Positions 28,213-40,535 of a stretch of DNA of 64,000 bases are shown here, piece after piece. The notes under the pieces were generated by a model, which was given only the letters and a program-made list of their open reading frames with translations, was not told the DNA's origin and did not search any database. How positions within the stretch are numbered: position 1 is the first letter of the stretch; each line of letters begins with the position of its first letter. This DNA comes from Gordius sp. MW1. Lineage: Eukaryota > Nematomorpha > Gordioida > Gordea > Gordiidae. The translations under genes were made by a program, and so were the position numbers. Location of the stretch: contig OZ038533.1 in NCBI GenBank assembly GCA_964036665.1, forward strand, positions 10,996,413-11,060,412, written 5' to 3'.

Positions 28213-28898
28213 TTGAGAATCCTATTTTCCTCGATTGACTTCCGAAAAGAGGTTTTAAGCTGCGAGAACTATCATTTTGACAAAAGACAACGTTTTATTG
28301 TTGCGATTAGTTTGTTGTATCGCAACGTGAGTGCTTAATTTTTCAAAATGGCTCCATGCGATCATGATTTCAAAGTAATAGTTTTCAGATTCTGATAAAT
28401 TTTTACTTTTTATCATGGAAACCACGTCTGAAAACGACAACTTTCATCGGAAGAATACGGTTGAAAGAAAAATATGTGAAAAATTTTGAGGTAAAAATAT
28501 TTATTTTTTTCTATTCTATGTAAAAGAGCATGAAAAAATATATAAAAGTAAGCCAATTTGATAATCCTATTATCCTCGATTGACTTCCGAAAAGAGGTTT
28601 TAAGCTGCGAGAACTATCATTTTGACAAAAGACAACGTTTGTTGCGATTAGTCTGTTGTATCGCAACGTGAGTGCTTAATTTTTGAAAATGGCTCCATGC
28701 GATCATGATTTCAAAGTAATAGTTTTCAGATTCTGATAAATTTTTACTTGGGATCATAGAAACCACGTCTGAAAACGACAACTTTTATCGGATGAATACG
28801 GTTCAAAGAAAAATATGTGAAAAATTTTGAGGTAAAAATATTTATTTTTTTCAATTCTATGTGAAAGAGCATGAAAAAATATATAAAAGTAAGCCAAT
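28213..28898. repeat. Duplicated dimer, copy 2
   Basis: Starts 28213 and 28558. The first member is almost the same as 27530 (one visible change is cctattttcctcg). The second keeps the caacgtttgttgcg deletion but is B type at block I (ggctcc), while 27875 is A type there. That points to exchange or conversion after the duplication. Confidence 0.82.
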
Positions 28899-31299
28899 TT
28901 GAGAATTTTATTATTCTCGATTGACATCCGAAAAGAGGTTTTAAGCTGCGAGAACTATCATTTTGACAAAAGACAACGTTTTATTGTTGCGATTAGTTTG
29001 TTGTATCGCAACGTGAGTGCTTAATTTTTGAAAATGGCTCTATGCGATCATGATTTCAAAGTAATAATTTTCAGATTCTGATAAATTTTTACTTTTTATC
29101 ATGGAAACCACGTCTGAAAACGACAACTTTCATCGGAAGAATACGGTTCAAAGAAAAATATGTGAAAAATTTTGAGGTAAAAATATTTATTTTTTTCGAT
29201 TCTATGTGAAAGAGCATGAAAAAATATATAAAAGTAAGCCAATTTGAGAATCCTATTATCCTCGATTTACTTCCGAAAAGAGGTTTTAAGCCGCGAGAAC
29301 TATCATTTTGACAAAAGACAACGTTTTATTGTTGCGATTAGTTTGTTGTATCGCAACGTGAGTGCTTAATTTTTCAAAAATGCACTATGCGATCATGATT
29401 TCAAAGTAATAGTTTTCTGATTCTGATAAATTTTTACTTTTTATCATGGAAACCACGTCTGAAAACGACAACTTTCATCGGATGAATACGGTTCAAAGAA
29501 AAATATGTGAAAAATTTTGAGGTAAAAATATTTGTTTTTTTCAATTCTATGTGAAAGAGCATGAAAAAATATATAAAAGTAAGCCAATTTGAGAATCCTA
29601 TTTCCTCGATTGACTTCCGAAAAGAAGTTTTAAGCTGCGAGAACTATCATTTTGACAAAAGACAACGGTTTATTGTTGCGATTAGTTTGTTGTATCACAA
29701 CGTGAGTGCTTAATTTTTCAAAAATGCACTATGCGATCATGATTTCAAAGTAATAGTTTTCTGATTCTGATAAATTTTTACTTTTTATCATCGAAACCAC
29801 GTCTGAAAACGACCATCGGATGCATACGGTTGAAAGAAAAATATGTGAAAATTTTGAGGTAAAAATATTTATTTTTTTCGATTCTATGTGAAAGAGCATA
29901 AAAAAATATATAAAAGTAAGCCAATTTAAGAATCCTATTATCCTCGATTGACTTCCGAAAAGAGGTTTTAAGCTGCGAGAACTATCATTTTGACAAAAGA
30001 CAACGTTTTATTGTTGCGATTAGTTTGTTGTATCGCAACGTGAGTGCTTAATTTTTGAAAATGGCTCTATGCGATCATGATTTCAAAGTAATAGTTTTCA
30101 GATTCTGATAAATTTTTACTTGGGATCATAGAAACCACGTCTGAAAACGACAACTTTCATCGGATGCATACGGTTGAAAGAAAAATAAGTGAAAATTTTT
30201 GAGGTAAAAATATTTATTTTTTTCAATTCTATGTGAAAGAGCATGAAAAAATATATAAAAGTAAGCCAATTTGAGAATCCTATTATCCTCGATTGACTTC
30301 CGAAAAGAAGTTTTAAGCTGCGAGAACTATCATTTTGACAAAAGACAACGTTTTATTGTTGCGATTAGTTTGTTGTATCGCAACGTGAGTGCTTAAGTTT
30401 TGAAAATGGCTCTATGCGATCATGATTTCAAAGTAATAGTTTTCAGATTCTGATAAATTTTTACTTGGGATCATAGAAACCACGTCTGAAAACGACAACT
30501 TTCATCGGATGAATACGGTTCAAAGAAAAATATGTGAAAAATTTTGAGGTAAAAATATTTATTTTTTTCGATTCTATGTGAAAGAGCATGAAAAAATATA
30601 TAAAAGTAAGCCAATTTGAGAATCCTATTATCCTCGATTGACTTCCGAAAAGAAGTTTTAAGCTGAGAGAACTATCATTTTGACAAAAGACAACGTTTTA
30701 TTGTTGCGATTAGTTTGTTGTATCGCAACGTGAGTGCTTAATTTTTGAAAATGGCTCTATGCGATCATGATTTCAAAGTAATAGTTTTCAGATTCTGATA
30801 AATTTTTAATTGGGATCATAGAAACCACGTGTGAAAACGACAACTTTCATCGGATGAATACGGTTCAAAGAAAAATAGGTGAAAAATTTTGAGGTAAAAA
30901 TATTTATTTTTTTCAATTCTATGTGAAAGAGCATGAAAAAATATTTAAAAGTAAGCCAATTTGAGAATCCTATTATCCTCGATTGACTTCCGAAAAGAAG
31001 TTTTAAGCTGCGAGAACTATCATTTTGACAAAAGACAACGTTTTATTGTTGCGATTAGTTTGTTGTATCGCAACGTGAGTGCTTAATTTTTCAAAAATGC
31101 ACTATGCGATCATGATTTCAAAGTAATAGTTTTCTGATTCTGAAAATTTTTTACTTTTTATCATCGAAACCACGTCTGAAAACGACCATCGGATGCATAC
31201 GGTTGAAAGAAAAATATGTGAAAAATTTTGAGGTAAAAATATTTATTTTTTTCGATTCTATGTGAAAGAGCATGAAAAAATATATAAAAGTAAGCCAAT

Positions 31300-31610
31300 T
31301 TGAGAATCCTATTATCCTCGATTGACTTCCGAAATGAGGTTTTAAGCTGCGAGAACTATCATTTTGACAAAAGACAACGTTTTATTGTTGCGATTAGTTT
31401 GTTGTATCGCAACGTGAGTGCTTAATTTTTGAAAATGGCTCTATGCGATCATGATTTCAAAGTAATAGTTTTCAGATTCTGATAAATTTTTACTTGGGAT
31501 CATAGAAACCACGTCTGAAAACGACAAAATATGTGAAAATTTTGAGGTAAAAATATTTATTTTTTTCGATTTGTGAAAGAGCATGAAAAAATATATAAAA
31601 GTAAGCCAAT
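31300..31610. repeat. Deleted monomer (311 bp) lacking the second dyad
   Basis: Thirty bases corresponding to reference positions 229-258 are missing, so cgacaa joins directly to aatatgtg. Three more bases are lost in cgatttgtg and one in gaaaatttt. The monomer is B type upstream (ggctc, cagattc, gggatcatag). The same 30-bp loss is present at 37807 and 46738. Confidence 0.88.
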
Positions 31611-31954
31611 TTGAGAATCCTATTATCCTCGATTGACTTCCGAAAAGAGGTTTTAAGCTGTGAGAACTATCATTTTGACAAAAGACAACGTTTTATTGTT
31701 GCGATTAGTTTGTTGTATCGCAACGTGAGTGTTTATTTTTCAAAAATGCACTATGCGATCATGATTTCAAAGTAATAGTTTTCTGATTCTGATTAATTTT
31801 CACTTTTTATCATCGAAACCACGTCTGAAAACGACAACTTTCATCGGATGCATACGGTTGAAAGAAAAATATGTGAAAAATTTTGAGGTAAAAATATTTA
31901 TTTTTTTCGATTCTATGTGAAAGAGCATGAAAAAATATATAAAAGTAAGCCAAT
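31611..31954. repeat. Monomer before the 8-mer; right half matches 34363-34707
   Basis: The left half has gctgtgagaac and gtgtttattttt and is unlike 34363. From about 31745 it carries gattaattttcac and matches the right half of the monomer at 34363, offset 2753 bp. It is therefore the left breakpoint of the 8-mer duplication and lies inside a monomer. Confidence 0.78.
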
Positions 31955-34707
31955 TTAAGAATCCTATTATCCTCGATTGACTTCCGAAAAGAGGTTTTAA
32001 GCTGCGAGAACTATCATTTTGACAAAAGACAACGTTTTATTGTTGCGATTAGTTTGTTGTATCGCAACGTGAGTGCTTAATTTTTGAAAATGGCTCTATG
32101 CGATCATGATTTCAAAGTAATAATTTTCAGATTCTGATAAATTTTTACTTTTTATCATGGAAACCACGTCTGAAAACGACAACTTTCATCGGAAGAATAC
32201 GGTTCAAAGAAAAATATGTGAAAAATTTTGAGGTAAAAATATATTTTTTTCGATTCTATGTGAAAGAGCATGAAAAAATATACAAAAGTAAGCCAATTTG
32301 AGAATCCTATTATCCTCGATTTACTTCCGAAAAGAGGTTTTAAGCCGCGAGAACTATCATTTTGACAAAAGACAACGTTTTATTGTTGCGATTAGTTTGT
32401 TGTATCGCAACGTGAGTGCTTAATTTTTCAAAAATGCACTATGCGATCATGATTTCAAAATAATAGTTTTCTGATTCTGATAAATTTTTACTTTTTATCA
32501 TGGAAACCACGTCTGAAAACGACAACTTTCATCGGATGAATACGGTTCAAAGAAAAATAGGTGAAAAATTTTGAGGTAAAAATATTTTATTTTTTCAATT
32601 CTATGTGAAAGAGCATGAAAAAATATATAAAAGTAAGCCAATTTGAGAATCCTATTATCCTCGATTGACTTTTAAAAAGAAGTTTTAAGCTGCGAGAACT
32701 ATCATTTTGACAAAAGACAACGTTTTATTGTTGCGATTAGTTTGTTGTATCGCAACGTGAGTGCTTAATTTTTCAAAAATGCACTATGCGATCATGATTT
32801 CAAAGTAATAGTTTTCTGATTCTGATAAATTTTCACTTTTTATCATCGAAACCACGTCTGAAAACGACAACGTTCATCGGATGCATACGGTTGAAAAAAA
32901 AGTATGTGAAAAATTTTGAGGTAAAAATATTTATTTTTTTCGATTCTATGTGAAAGAGCATGAAAAAATATATAAAAGTAAGCCAATTTGAAAATCCTAT
33001 TATCCTCGATTGACTTCCGAAAAGATGTTTTAAGCTGCGAGAACTATCATTTTGACAAAAGACAACGTTTTATTGTTGCGATTAGTTTGTTGTATCGCAA
33101 CGTGAGTGTTTATTTTTCAAAAATGCACTATGCGATCATGATTTCAAAGTAATAGTTTTCTGATTCTGATAAATTTTCACTTTTTATCATCGAAACCACG
33201 TCTGAAAACGACAACTTTCATCGGATGCATACGGTTGAAAGAAAAATATGTGAAAATTTTTGAGGTAAAAATATTTACTTTTTTCGATTCTATGTGAAAG
33301 AGCATGACAAAATATATAAAAGTAAGCCAATTTGAAAATCCTATTATCCTCGATTGACTTCCGAAAAGATGTTTTAAGCTGCGAGAACTATTATTTTGAC
33401 AAAAGACAACGTTTTATTGTTGCGATTAGTTTGTTGTTCGCAACGTGAGTGCTTAATTTTTGAAAATGGCTCTATGCGATCATGATTTCAAAGTAATAGT
33501 TTTCTGATTCTGATAAATTTTTACTTTTTATCATCGAAACCACGTCTGAAAACGACAACTTTCATCGGATGCATACGGTGGAAAGAAAAATATGTGAAAA
33601 ATTTTGAGGTAAAAATATTTATTTTTTTCGATTGTATGTGAAAGAGCATGAAAAAATATATAAAAGTAAGCCAAATTGAGAATCCTATTATCCTCGATTG
33701 ACTTCCGAAAAGAGGTTTTAAGCTGCGAGAACTATCATTTATGACAAAAGACAACGTTTTATTGTTGCGATTAGTTTGTTGTATCGCAACGTGAGTGTTT
33801 ATTTTTCAAAAATGCACTATGCGATCATGATTTCAAAGTAATAGTTTTCTGATTCTGATAAATTTTCACTTTTTATCATCGAAACCACGTCTGAAAACGA
33901 CAACTTTCATCGGATGCATACGGTTGAAAGAAAAATATGTGAAAAATTTTGAGGTAAAAATATTTACTTTTTTCGATTCTATGTGAAAGAGCATGACAAA
34001 ATATATAAAAGTAAGCCAATTTGAAAATCCTATTATCCTCGATTGACTTCCGAAAAGATGTTTTAAGCTGCGAGAACTATTATTTTGACAAAAGACAACG
34101 TTTTATTGTTGCGATTAGTTTGTTGTTCGCAACGTGAGTGCTTAATTTTTGAAAATGGCTCTATGCGATCATGATTTCAAAGTAATAATTTTCAGATTCT
34201 GATAAATTTTTACTTTTTATCATGGAAACCACGTCTGAAAACGACAACTTTCATCGGAAGAATACGGTTCAAAGAAAAATATGTGAAAAATTTTGAGGTA
34301 AAAATATATTTTTTTCGATTCTATGTGAAAGAGCATGAAAAAATATACAAAAGTAAGCCAATTTGAGAATCCTATTATCCTCGATTTACTTCCGAAAAGA
34401 GGTTTTAAGCCGCGAGAACTATCATTTTGACAAAAGACAACGTTTTATTGTTGCGATTAGTTTGTTGTATCGCAACGTGAGTGCTTAATTTTTCAAAAAT
34501 GCACTATGCGATCATGATTTCAAAGTAATAGTTTTCTGATTCTGATTAATTTTCACTTTTTATCATCGAAACCACGTCTGAAAACGACAACTTTCATCGG
34601 ATGCATACGGTTGAAAGAAAAATATGTGAAAAATTTTGAGGTAAAAATATTTATTTTTTTCGATTCTATGTGAAAGAGCATGAAAAAATATATAAAAGTA
34701 AGCCAAT
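31955..34707. repeat. 8-monomer higher-order repeat, copy 1 (2753 bp)
   Basis: Starts: 31955, 32298, 32643, 32988, 33332, 33676, 34021, 34363. Landmarks: tttaagaatcc with ggaagaatac and tacaaaag; gatttacttcc with aagccgcg; acttttaaaaag with caacgttcatcgg; ttgaaaatcc with agatgtttt; gttgttcgcaacg with cggtggaaag; ccaaattgag with tttatgac; a second gttgttcgc monomer; a second gatttacttcc monomer. The last two are mosaics whose junction halves copy 31955-32640. Confidence 0.88.
34021..34707. repeat. Two mosaic monomers inside the 8-mer
   Basis: Monomer 34021 begins like 33332 (gaaaatcc, agatgtttt, gttgttcgc) but ends like 31955 (aataattttc, atcatgg, ggaagaatac, tacaaaag). Monomer 34363 begins like 32298 (gatttacttcc, aagccgcg) but ends like 31611 (gattaattttcac). 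Both switches lie in the middle of the monomer near blocks I-II. Confidence 0.78.
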
Positions 34708-37117
34708 TTAAGAATCCTATTATCCTCGATTGACTTCCGAAAAGAGGTTTTAAGCTGCGAGAACTATCATTTTGACAAAAGACAACGTTTTATTGTTGCG
34801 ATTAGTTTGTTGTATCGCAACGTGAGTGCTTAATTTTTGAAAATGGCTCTATGCGATCATGATTTCAAAGTAATAATTTTCAGATTCTGATAAATTTTTA
34901 CTTTTTATCATGGAAACCACGTCTGAAAACGACAACTTTCATCGGAAGAATACGGTTCAAAGAAAAATATGTGAAAAATTTTGAGGTAAAAATATATTTT
35001 TTTCGATTCTATGTGAAAGAGCATGAAAAAATATACAAAAGTAAGCCAATTTGAGAATCCTATTATCCTCGATTTACTTCCGAAAAGAGGTTTTAAGCCG
35101 CGAGAACTATCATTTTGACAAAAGACAACGTTTTATTGTTGCGATTAGTTTGTTGTATCGCAACGTGAGTGCTTAATTTTTCAAAAATGCACTATGCGAT
35201 CATGATTTCAAAATAATAGTTTTCTGATTCTGATAAATTTTTACTTTTTATCATGGAAACCACGTCTGAAAACGACAACTTTCATCGGATGAATACGGTT
35301 CAAAGAAAAATAGGTGAAAAATTTTGAGGTAAAAATATTTTATTTTTTCAATTCTATGTGAAAGAGCATGAAAAAATATATAAAAGTAAGCCAATTTGAG
35401 AATCCTATTATCCTCGATTGACTTTTAAAAAGAAGTTTTAAGCTGCGAGAACTATCATTTTGACAAAAGACAACGTTTTATTGTTGCGATTAGTTTGTTG
35501 TATCGCAACGTGAGTGCTTAATTTTTCAAAAATGCACTATGCGATCATGATTTCAAAGTAATAGTTTTCTGATTCTGATAAATTTTCACTTTTTATCATC
35601 GAAACCACGTCTGAAAACGACAACGTTCATCGGATGCATACGGTTGAAAAAAAAGTATGTGAAAAATTTTGAGGTAAAAATATTTATTTTTTTCGATTCT
35701 ATGTGAAAGAGCATGAAAAAATATATAAAAGTAAGCCAATTTGAAAATCCTATTATCCTCGATTGACTTCCGAAAAGATGTTTTAAGCTGCGAGAACTAT
35801 CATTTTGACAAAAGACAACGTTTTATTGTTGCGATTAGTTTGTTGTATCGCAACGTGAGTGTTTATTTTTCAAAAATGCACTATGCGATCATGATTTCAA
35901 AGTAATAGTTTTCTGATTCTGATAAATTTTCACTTTTTATCATCGAAACCACGTCTGAAAACGACAACTTTCATCGGATGCATACGGTTGAAAGAAAAAT
36001 ATGTGAAAATTTTTGAGGTAAAAATATTTACTTTTTTCGATTCTATGTGAAAGAGCATGACAAAATATATAAAAGTAAGCCAATTTGAAAATCCTATTAT
36101 CCTCGATTGACTTCCGAAAAGATGTTTTAAGCTGCGAGAACTATTATTTTGACAAAAGACAACGTTTTATTGTTGCGATTAGTTTGTTGTTCGCAACGTG
36201 AGTGCTTAATTTTTGAAAATGGCTCTATGCGATCATGATTTCAAAGTAATAGTTTTCTGATTCTGATAAATTTTTACTTTTTATCATCGAAACCACGTCT
36301 GAAAACGACAACTTTCATCGGATGCATACGGTGGAAAGAAAAATATGTGAAAAATTTTGAGGTAAAAATATTTATTTTTTTCGATTGTATGTGAAAGAGC
36401 ATGAAAAAATATATAAAAGTAAGCCAAATTGAGAATCCTATTATCCTCGATTGACTTCCGAAAAGAGGTTTTAAGCTGCGAGAACTATCATTTATGACAA
36501 AAGACAACGTTTTATTGTTGCGATTAGTTTGTTGTATCGCAACGTGAGTGTTTATTTTTCAAAAATGCACTATGCGATCATGATTTCAAAGTAATAGTTT
36601 TCTGATTCTGATAAATTTTCACTTTTTATCATCGAAACCACGTCTGAAAACGACAACTTTCATCGGATGCATACGGTTGAAAGAAAAATATGTGAAAAAT
36701 TTTGAGGTAAAAATATTTACTTTTTTCGATTCTATGTGAAAGAGCATGACAAAATATATAAAAGTAAGCCAATTTGAAAATCCTATTATCCTCGATTGAC
36801 TTCCGAAAAGATGTTTTAAGCTGCGAGAACTATTATTTTGACAAAAGACAACGTTTTATTGTTGCGATTAGTTTGTTGTTCGCAACGTGAGTGCTTAATT
36901 TTTGAAAATGGCTCTATGCGATCATGATTTCAAAGTAATAGTTTTCTGATTCTGATAAATTTTTACTTTTTATCATCGAAACCACGTCTGAAAACGACAA
37001 CTTTCATCGGATGCATACGGTGGAAAGAAAAATATGTGAAAAATTTTGAGGTAAAAATATTTATTTTTTTCGATTGTATGTGAAAGAGCATGAAAAAATA
37101 TATAAAAGTAAGCCAAA
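34708..37117. repeat. 8-monomer higher-order repeat, copy 2 (seven monomers)
   Basis: Starts: 34708, 35051, 35396, 35741, 36085, 36429, 36774. The order matches copy 1 at an offset of 2753 bp with hardly any visible change. The match ends inside the last monomer near 36937: copy 1 continues as the C-type aataattttcag, this copy as tagttttctg with cggtggaaag. Confidence 0.88.
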
Positions 37118-38121
37118 TTGAGAATCCTATTATCCTCGATTGACTTCCGAAAAGAGGTTTTAAGCTGCGAGAACTATCATTTTGACAAAAGACAACGTTT
37201 TATTGTTGCGATTAGTTTGTTGTATCGCAACGTGAGTGCTTAATTTTTCAAAAATGCACTATGCGATCATGATTTCAAAGTAATAGTTTTCTGATTCTGA
37301 TAAATTTTTACTTTTTATCATCGAAACCACGTCTGAAAACGACAACTTTCATCGGATGAATACGGTTCAAAGAAAAATATGTGAAAAATTTTGAGGTAAA
37401 AATATTTATTTTTTTCAATTCTATGTGAAAGAGCATGAAAAAATATATAAAAGTAAGCCAATTTGAGAATCCTATTTCCTCGATTGACTTCCGAAAAGAG
37501 ACTTTAAGCTGCAAGAACGATCATTTTGACAAAAGACAACGTTTTATTGTTGCGATTAGTTTGTTGTATCGCAACGTGAGTGCTTAATTTTTCAAAAATG
37601 CACTATGCGATCATGATTTCAAAGTAATAGTTTTCTGATTCTGATAAATTTTTACTTTTTATCATCGAAACCACGTCTGAAAACGACAACTTTCATCGGA
37701 TGCATACGGTTGAAAGAAAAATATGTGAAAAATTTTGAGGTAAAAATATTTATTTTTTTCGATTATATGTGAAAGAGCATGAAAAAATATATAAAAGTAA
37801 GCCAATTTGAGAATCCTATTATCCTCGATTGACTTCCGAAAGGAGGTTTTAAGCTGCGAGAACTATCATTTTGACAAAAGACAACGTTTTATTGTTGCGA
37901 TTAGTTTGTTGTATCGCAACGTGAGTGCTTAATTTTTGAAAATGGCTCTATGCGATCATGATTTCAAAGTAATAGTTTTCAGATTCTGATAAATTTTTAC
38001 TTGGGATAATAGAAACCACGTCTGAAAACGACAAAATATGTGAAAAATTTTGAGGTAAAAATATTTATTTTTTTCAATTCTATGTGAAAGAGCATGAAAA
38101 AATATATAAAAGTAAGCCAAT
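37118..38121. repeat. Three monomers linking the 8-mer and 7-mer blocks
   Basis: Starts 37118, 37463, 37807. The first keeps the ccaaattgag mark of the 8-mer and changes to gaatacggttc in block IV. The second has private changes near 37500 (gagactttaagctgcaag, aacgatc). The third is 315 bp and is the cleanest example of the 30-bp loss of the second dyad. Confidence 0.82.
37807..38121. repeat. Deleted monomer (315 bp) lacking the second dyad
   Basis: Only the 30-bp segment equal to reference 229-258 is missing; the rest is full length, so 345 minus 30 gives exactly 315. The upstream part is B type (ggctc, cagattc, gggataatag). The breakpoints lie in A-rich microhomology (acaa and aaaa). Confidence 0.88.
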
Positions 38122-40535
38122 TTGAGAATCCTATTATCCTCGATTGACTTCCGAAAAGAGGTTTAAAGCTGCGAGAACTATCATTTTGACAAAAGACAAC
38201 GTTTTATTGTTGCGATTAGTTTGTTGTATCGCAACGTGAGTGCTTAATTTTTCAAAAATGCACTATGCGATCATGATTTCAAAGTAATAGTTTTCTGATT
38301 CTGATAAATTTTTACTTTTTATCATCGAAACCACGTCTGAAAACGATAACTTTCATCGGATGAATACGGTTCAAAGAAAAATATGTGAAAAATTTTGAGG
38401 TAAAAATATTTATTTTTTCAATTCTATGTGAAAGAGCATGAAAAAATATATAAAAGTAAGCCAATTTGAGAATCCTATTATCCTCGATTGACTTCCGAAA
38501 AGAGGTTTTAAGCTGCGAGAACTATCATTTTGACAAAAGACAACGTTTTATTGTTACGATTAGTTTGTTGTATCGCAACGTGAGTGCTTAATTTTTCAAA
38601 AATGCACTATGCGATCATGATTTCAAAGTAATAGTTTTCTGATTCTGATAAATTTTTACTTTTTATCATCGAAACCACGTCTGAAAACGACAACTTTCAT
38701 CGGATGCATACGGTTGAAAGAAAAATATGTGAAAAATTTTGAGGTAAAAATATTTATTTTTTTCGATTCTATGTGAAAGAGCATGAAAAAATATATAAAA
38801 GTAAGCCAATTTGAGAATCCTATTATCCTCGATTGACTTCCGAAAAGAGGTTTTAAGCTGCGAGAACTATCATTTTGACATAAGACAACGTTTTATTGTT
38901 GCGATTAGTTTGTTGTATCGCAACGTGAGTGCTTAATTTTTCAAAAATGCACTATGCGATCATGATTTCAAAGTAATAGTTTTCTGATTCTGATAAATTT
39001 TTACTTGGGATCATAGAAACCACGTCTGAAAACGACAACTTTCATCGGATGAATACGGTTCAAACAAAAATATGTGAAAAATTTTGAGGTAAAAATATTT
39101 ATTTTTTTCGATTCTTTGTGGAAGAGCATGAAAAAATATATAAAAGTAAGCCAATTTGAGAATCCTATTATCCTCGATTGACTTCCGAAAAGAGGTTTTA
39201 AGCTGCGAGAACTATCATTTTGACAAAAGACAACGTTTCATTGTTGCGATTAGTTTGTTGTCTCGCAAAGTGAGTGCTTAATTTTTCAAAAACGCACTAT
39301 GCGATCATGATTTCAAAGTAATAGTTTTCTGATTCTGATAAATTTTTACTTTTTATCATCAAAATCACGTCTGAAAACGACAACTTTCATCGGATGCATA
39401 GGGTCAAAAGAAAAATATGTGAAAAATTTTGAGGTAAAAATATTTATTTTTTTTGATTCTATGTGAAAGAGCATGAAAAAATATATAAAAGTAAGCCAAT
39501 TTGAGAATCCTATTATCCTCGATTGACTTCCGAAAAGAGGTTTTAAGCTGCGAGAACTATCATTTTGACAAAAGACAACGTTTCATTGTTGCGATTAGTT
39601 TGTTGTATCGCAAAGTGAGTGCTTAATTTTTCAAAAACGCACTATGCGATCATGATTTCAAAGTAATAGTTTTCTGATTCTGATAAATTTTTATTTTTTA
39701 TCATCAAAACCACGTCTGAAAACGACAACTTTCATCGGATGCATAGGGTCAAAAGAAAAATATGTGAAAAATTTTGAGGTAAAAATATTTATTTTTTTCG
39801 ATTCTATGTGAAAGAGCATGAAAAAATATATAAAAGTAAGCCAATTTGAGAATCCTATTATCCTCGATTGACTTCCGAAAAGAGGTTTTAAGCTGCGAAA
39901 ACTATCATTTTGACAAAAGACAACGTTTTATTGTTGCGATTAGTTTGTTGTATCGCAACGTGAGTGCTAAATTTTTCAAAAATGCACTATGCGATCATGA
40001 TTTCAAAGTAATAGTTTTCTGATTCTGATAAGTTTTTACTTTTTATCATCGAAACCACGTCTGAAAACGACAACTTTCATCGGATGCATACGGTTGAAAG
40101 AAAAATATGTGAAAAATTTTGAGGTAAAAATATTTATTTTTTTCGATTCTATGTGAAAGAGCATGAAAAAATATATAAAAGTAAGCCAATTTGAGAATCC
40201 TATTATCCTCGATTGACTTCCGAAAAGAGGTTGTAAGCTGCGAGAACTATCATTTTGACATAAGACAACGTTTTATTGTTGCGATTAGTTTGTTGTATCG
40301 CAACGTGAGTGCTTAATTTTTCAAAAATGCACTATGCGATCATGATTTCAAAGTAATAGTTTTCTGATTCTGATAAATTTTTACTTGGGATCATAGAAAC
40401 CACGTCTGAAAACGACAACTTTCATCGGATGAATACGGTTCAAACAAAAATATGTGAAAAATTTTGAGGTAAAAATATTTATTTTTTTCGATTCTATGTG
40501 AAAGAGCATGAAAAAATATATAAAAGTAAGCCAAT
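38122..40535. repeat. 7-monomer higher-order repeat, copy 1 (2414 bp)
   Basis: Starts: 38122, 38466, 38811, 39156, 39501, 39846, 40191. Landmarks: gtttaaagctgc with cgataactttc; gttacgattag; gacataagac with tttgtggaag at its end; ctcgcaaagtg with aaacgcac and catagggtc; atcgcaaagtg; gcgaaaactatc with gctaaat and gataag; gttgtaagc with gacataagac. Everything returns 2414 bp later. Confidence 0.93.

Larger units (their letters stand above)
25133..31610. repeat. Loosely ordered zone of nineteen monomers
   Basis: Starts: 25133, 25475, 25820, 26164, 26509, 26845, 27185, 27530, 27875, 28213, 28558, 28899, 29244, 29589, 29926, 30271, 30616, 30961, 31300. A, B and C types are mixed with no long unit. 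Short relations do exist: a duplicated dimer at 27530-28898, three monomers with cgaccatcgg (26509, 29589, 30961), and the pair 28899-29588, which resembles 31955-32642. Small deletions are more frequent here than elsewhere. Confidence 0.85.
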
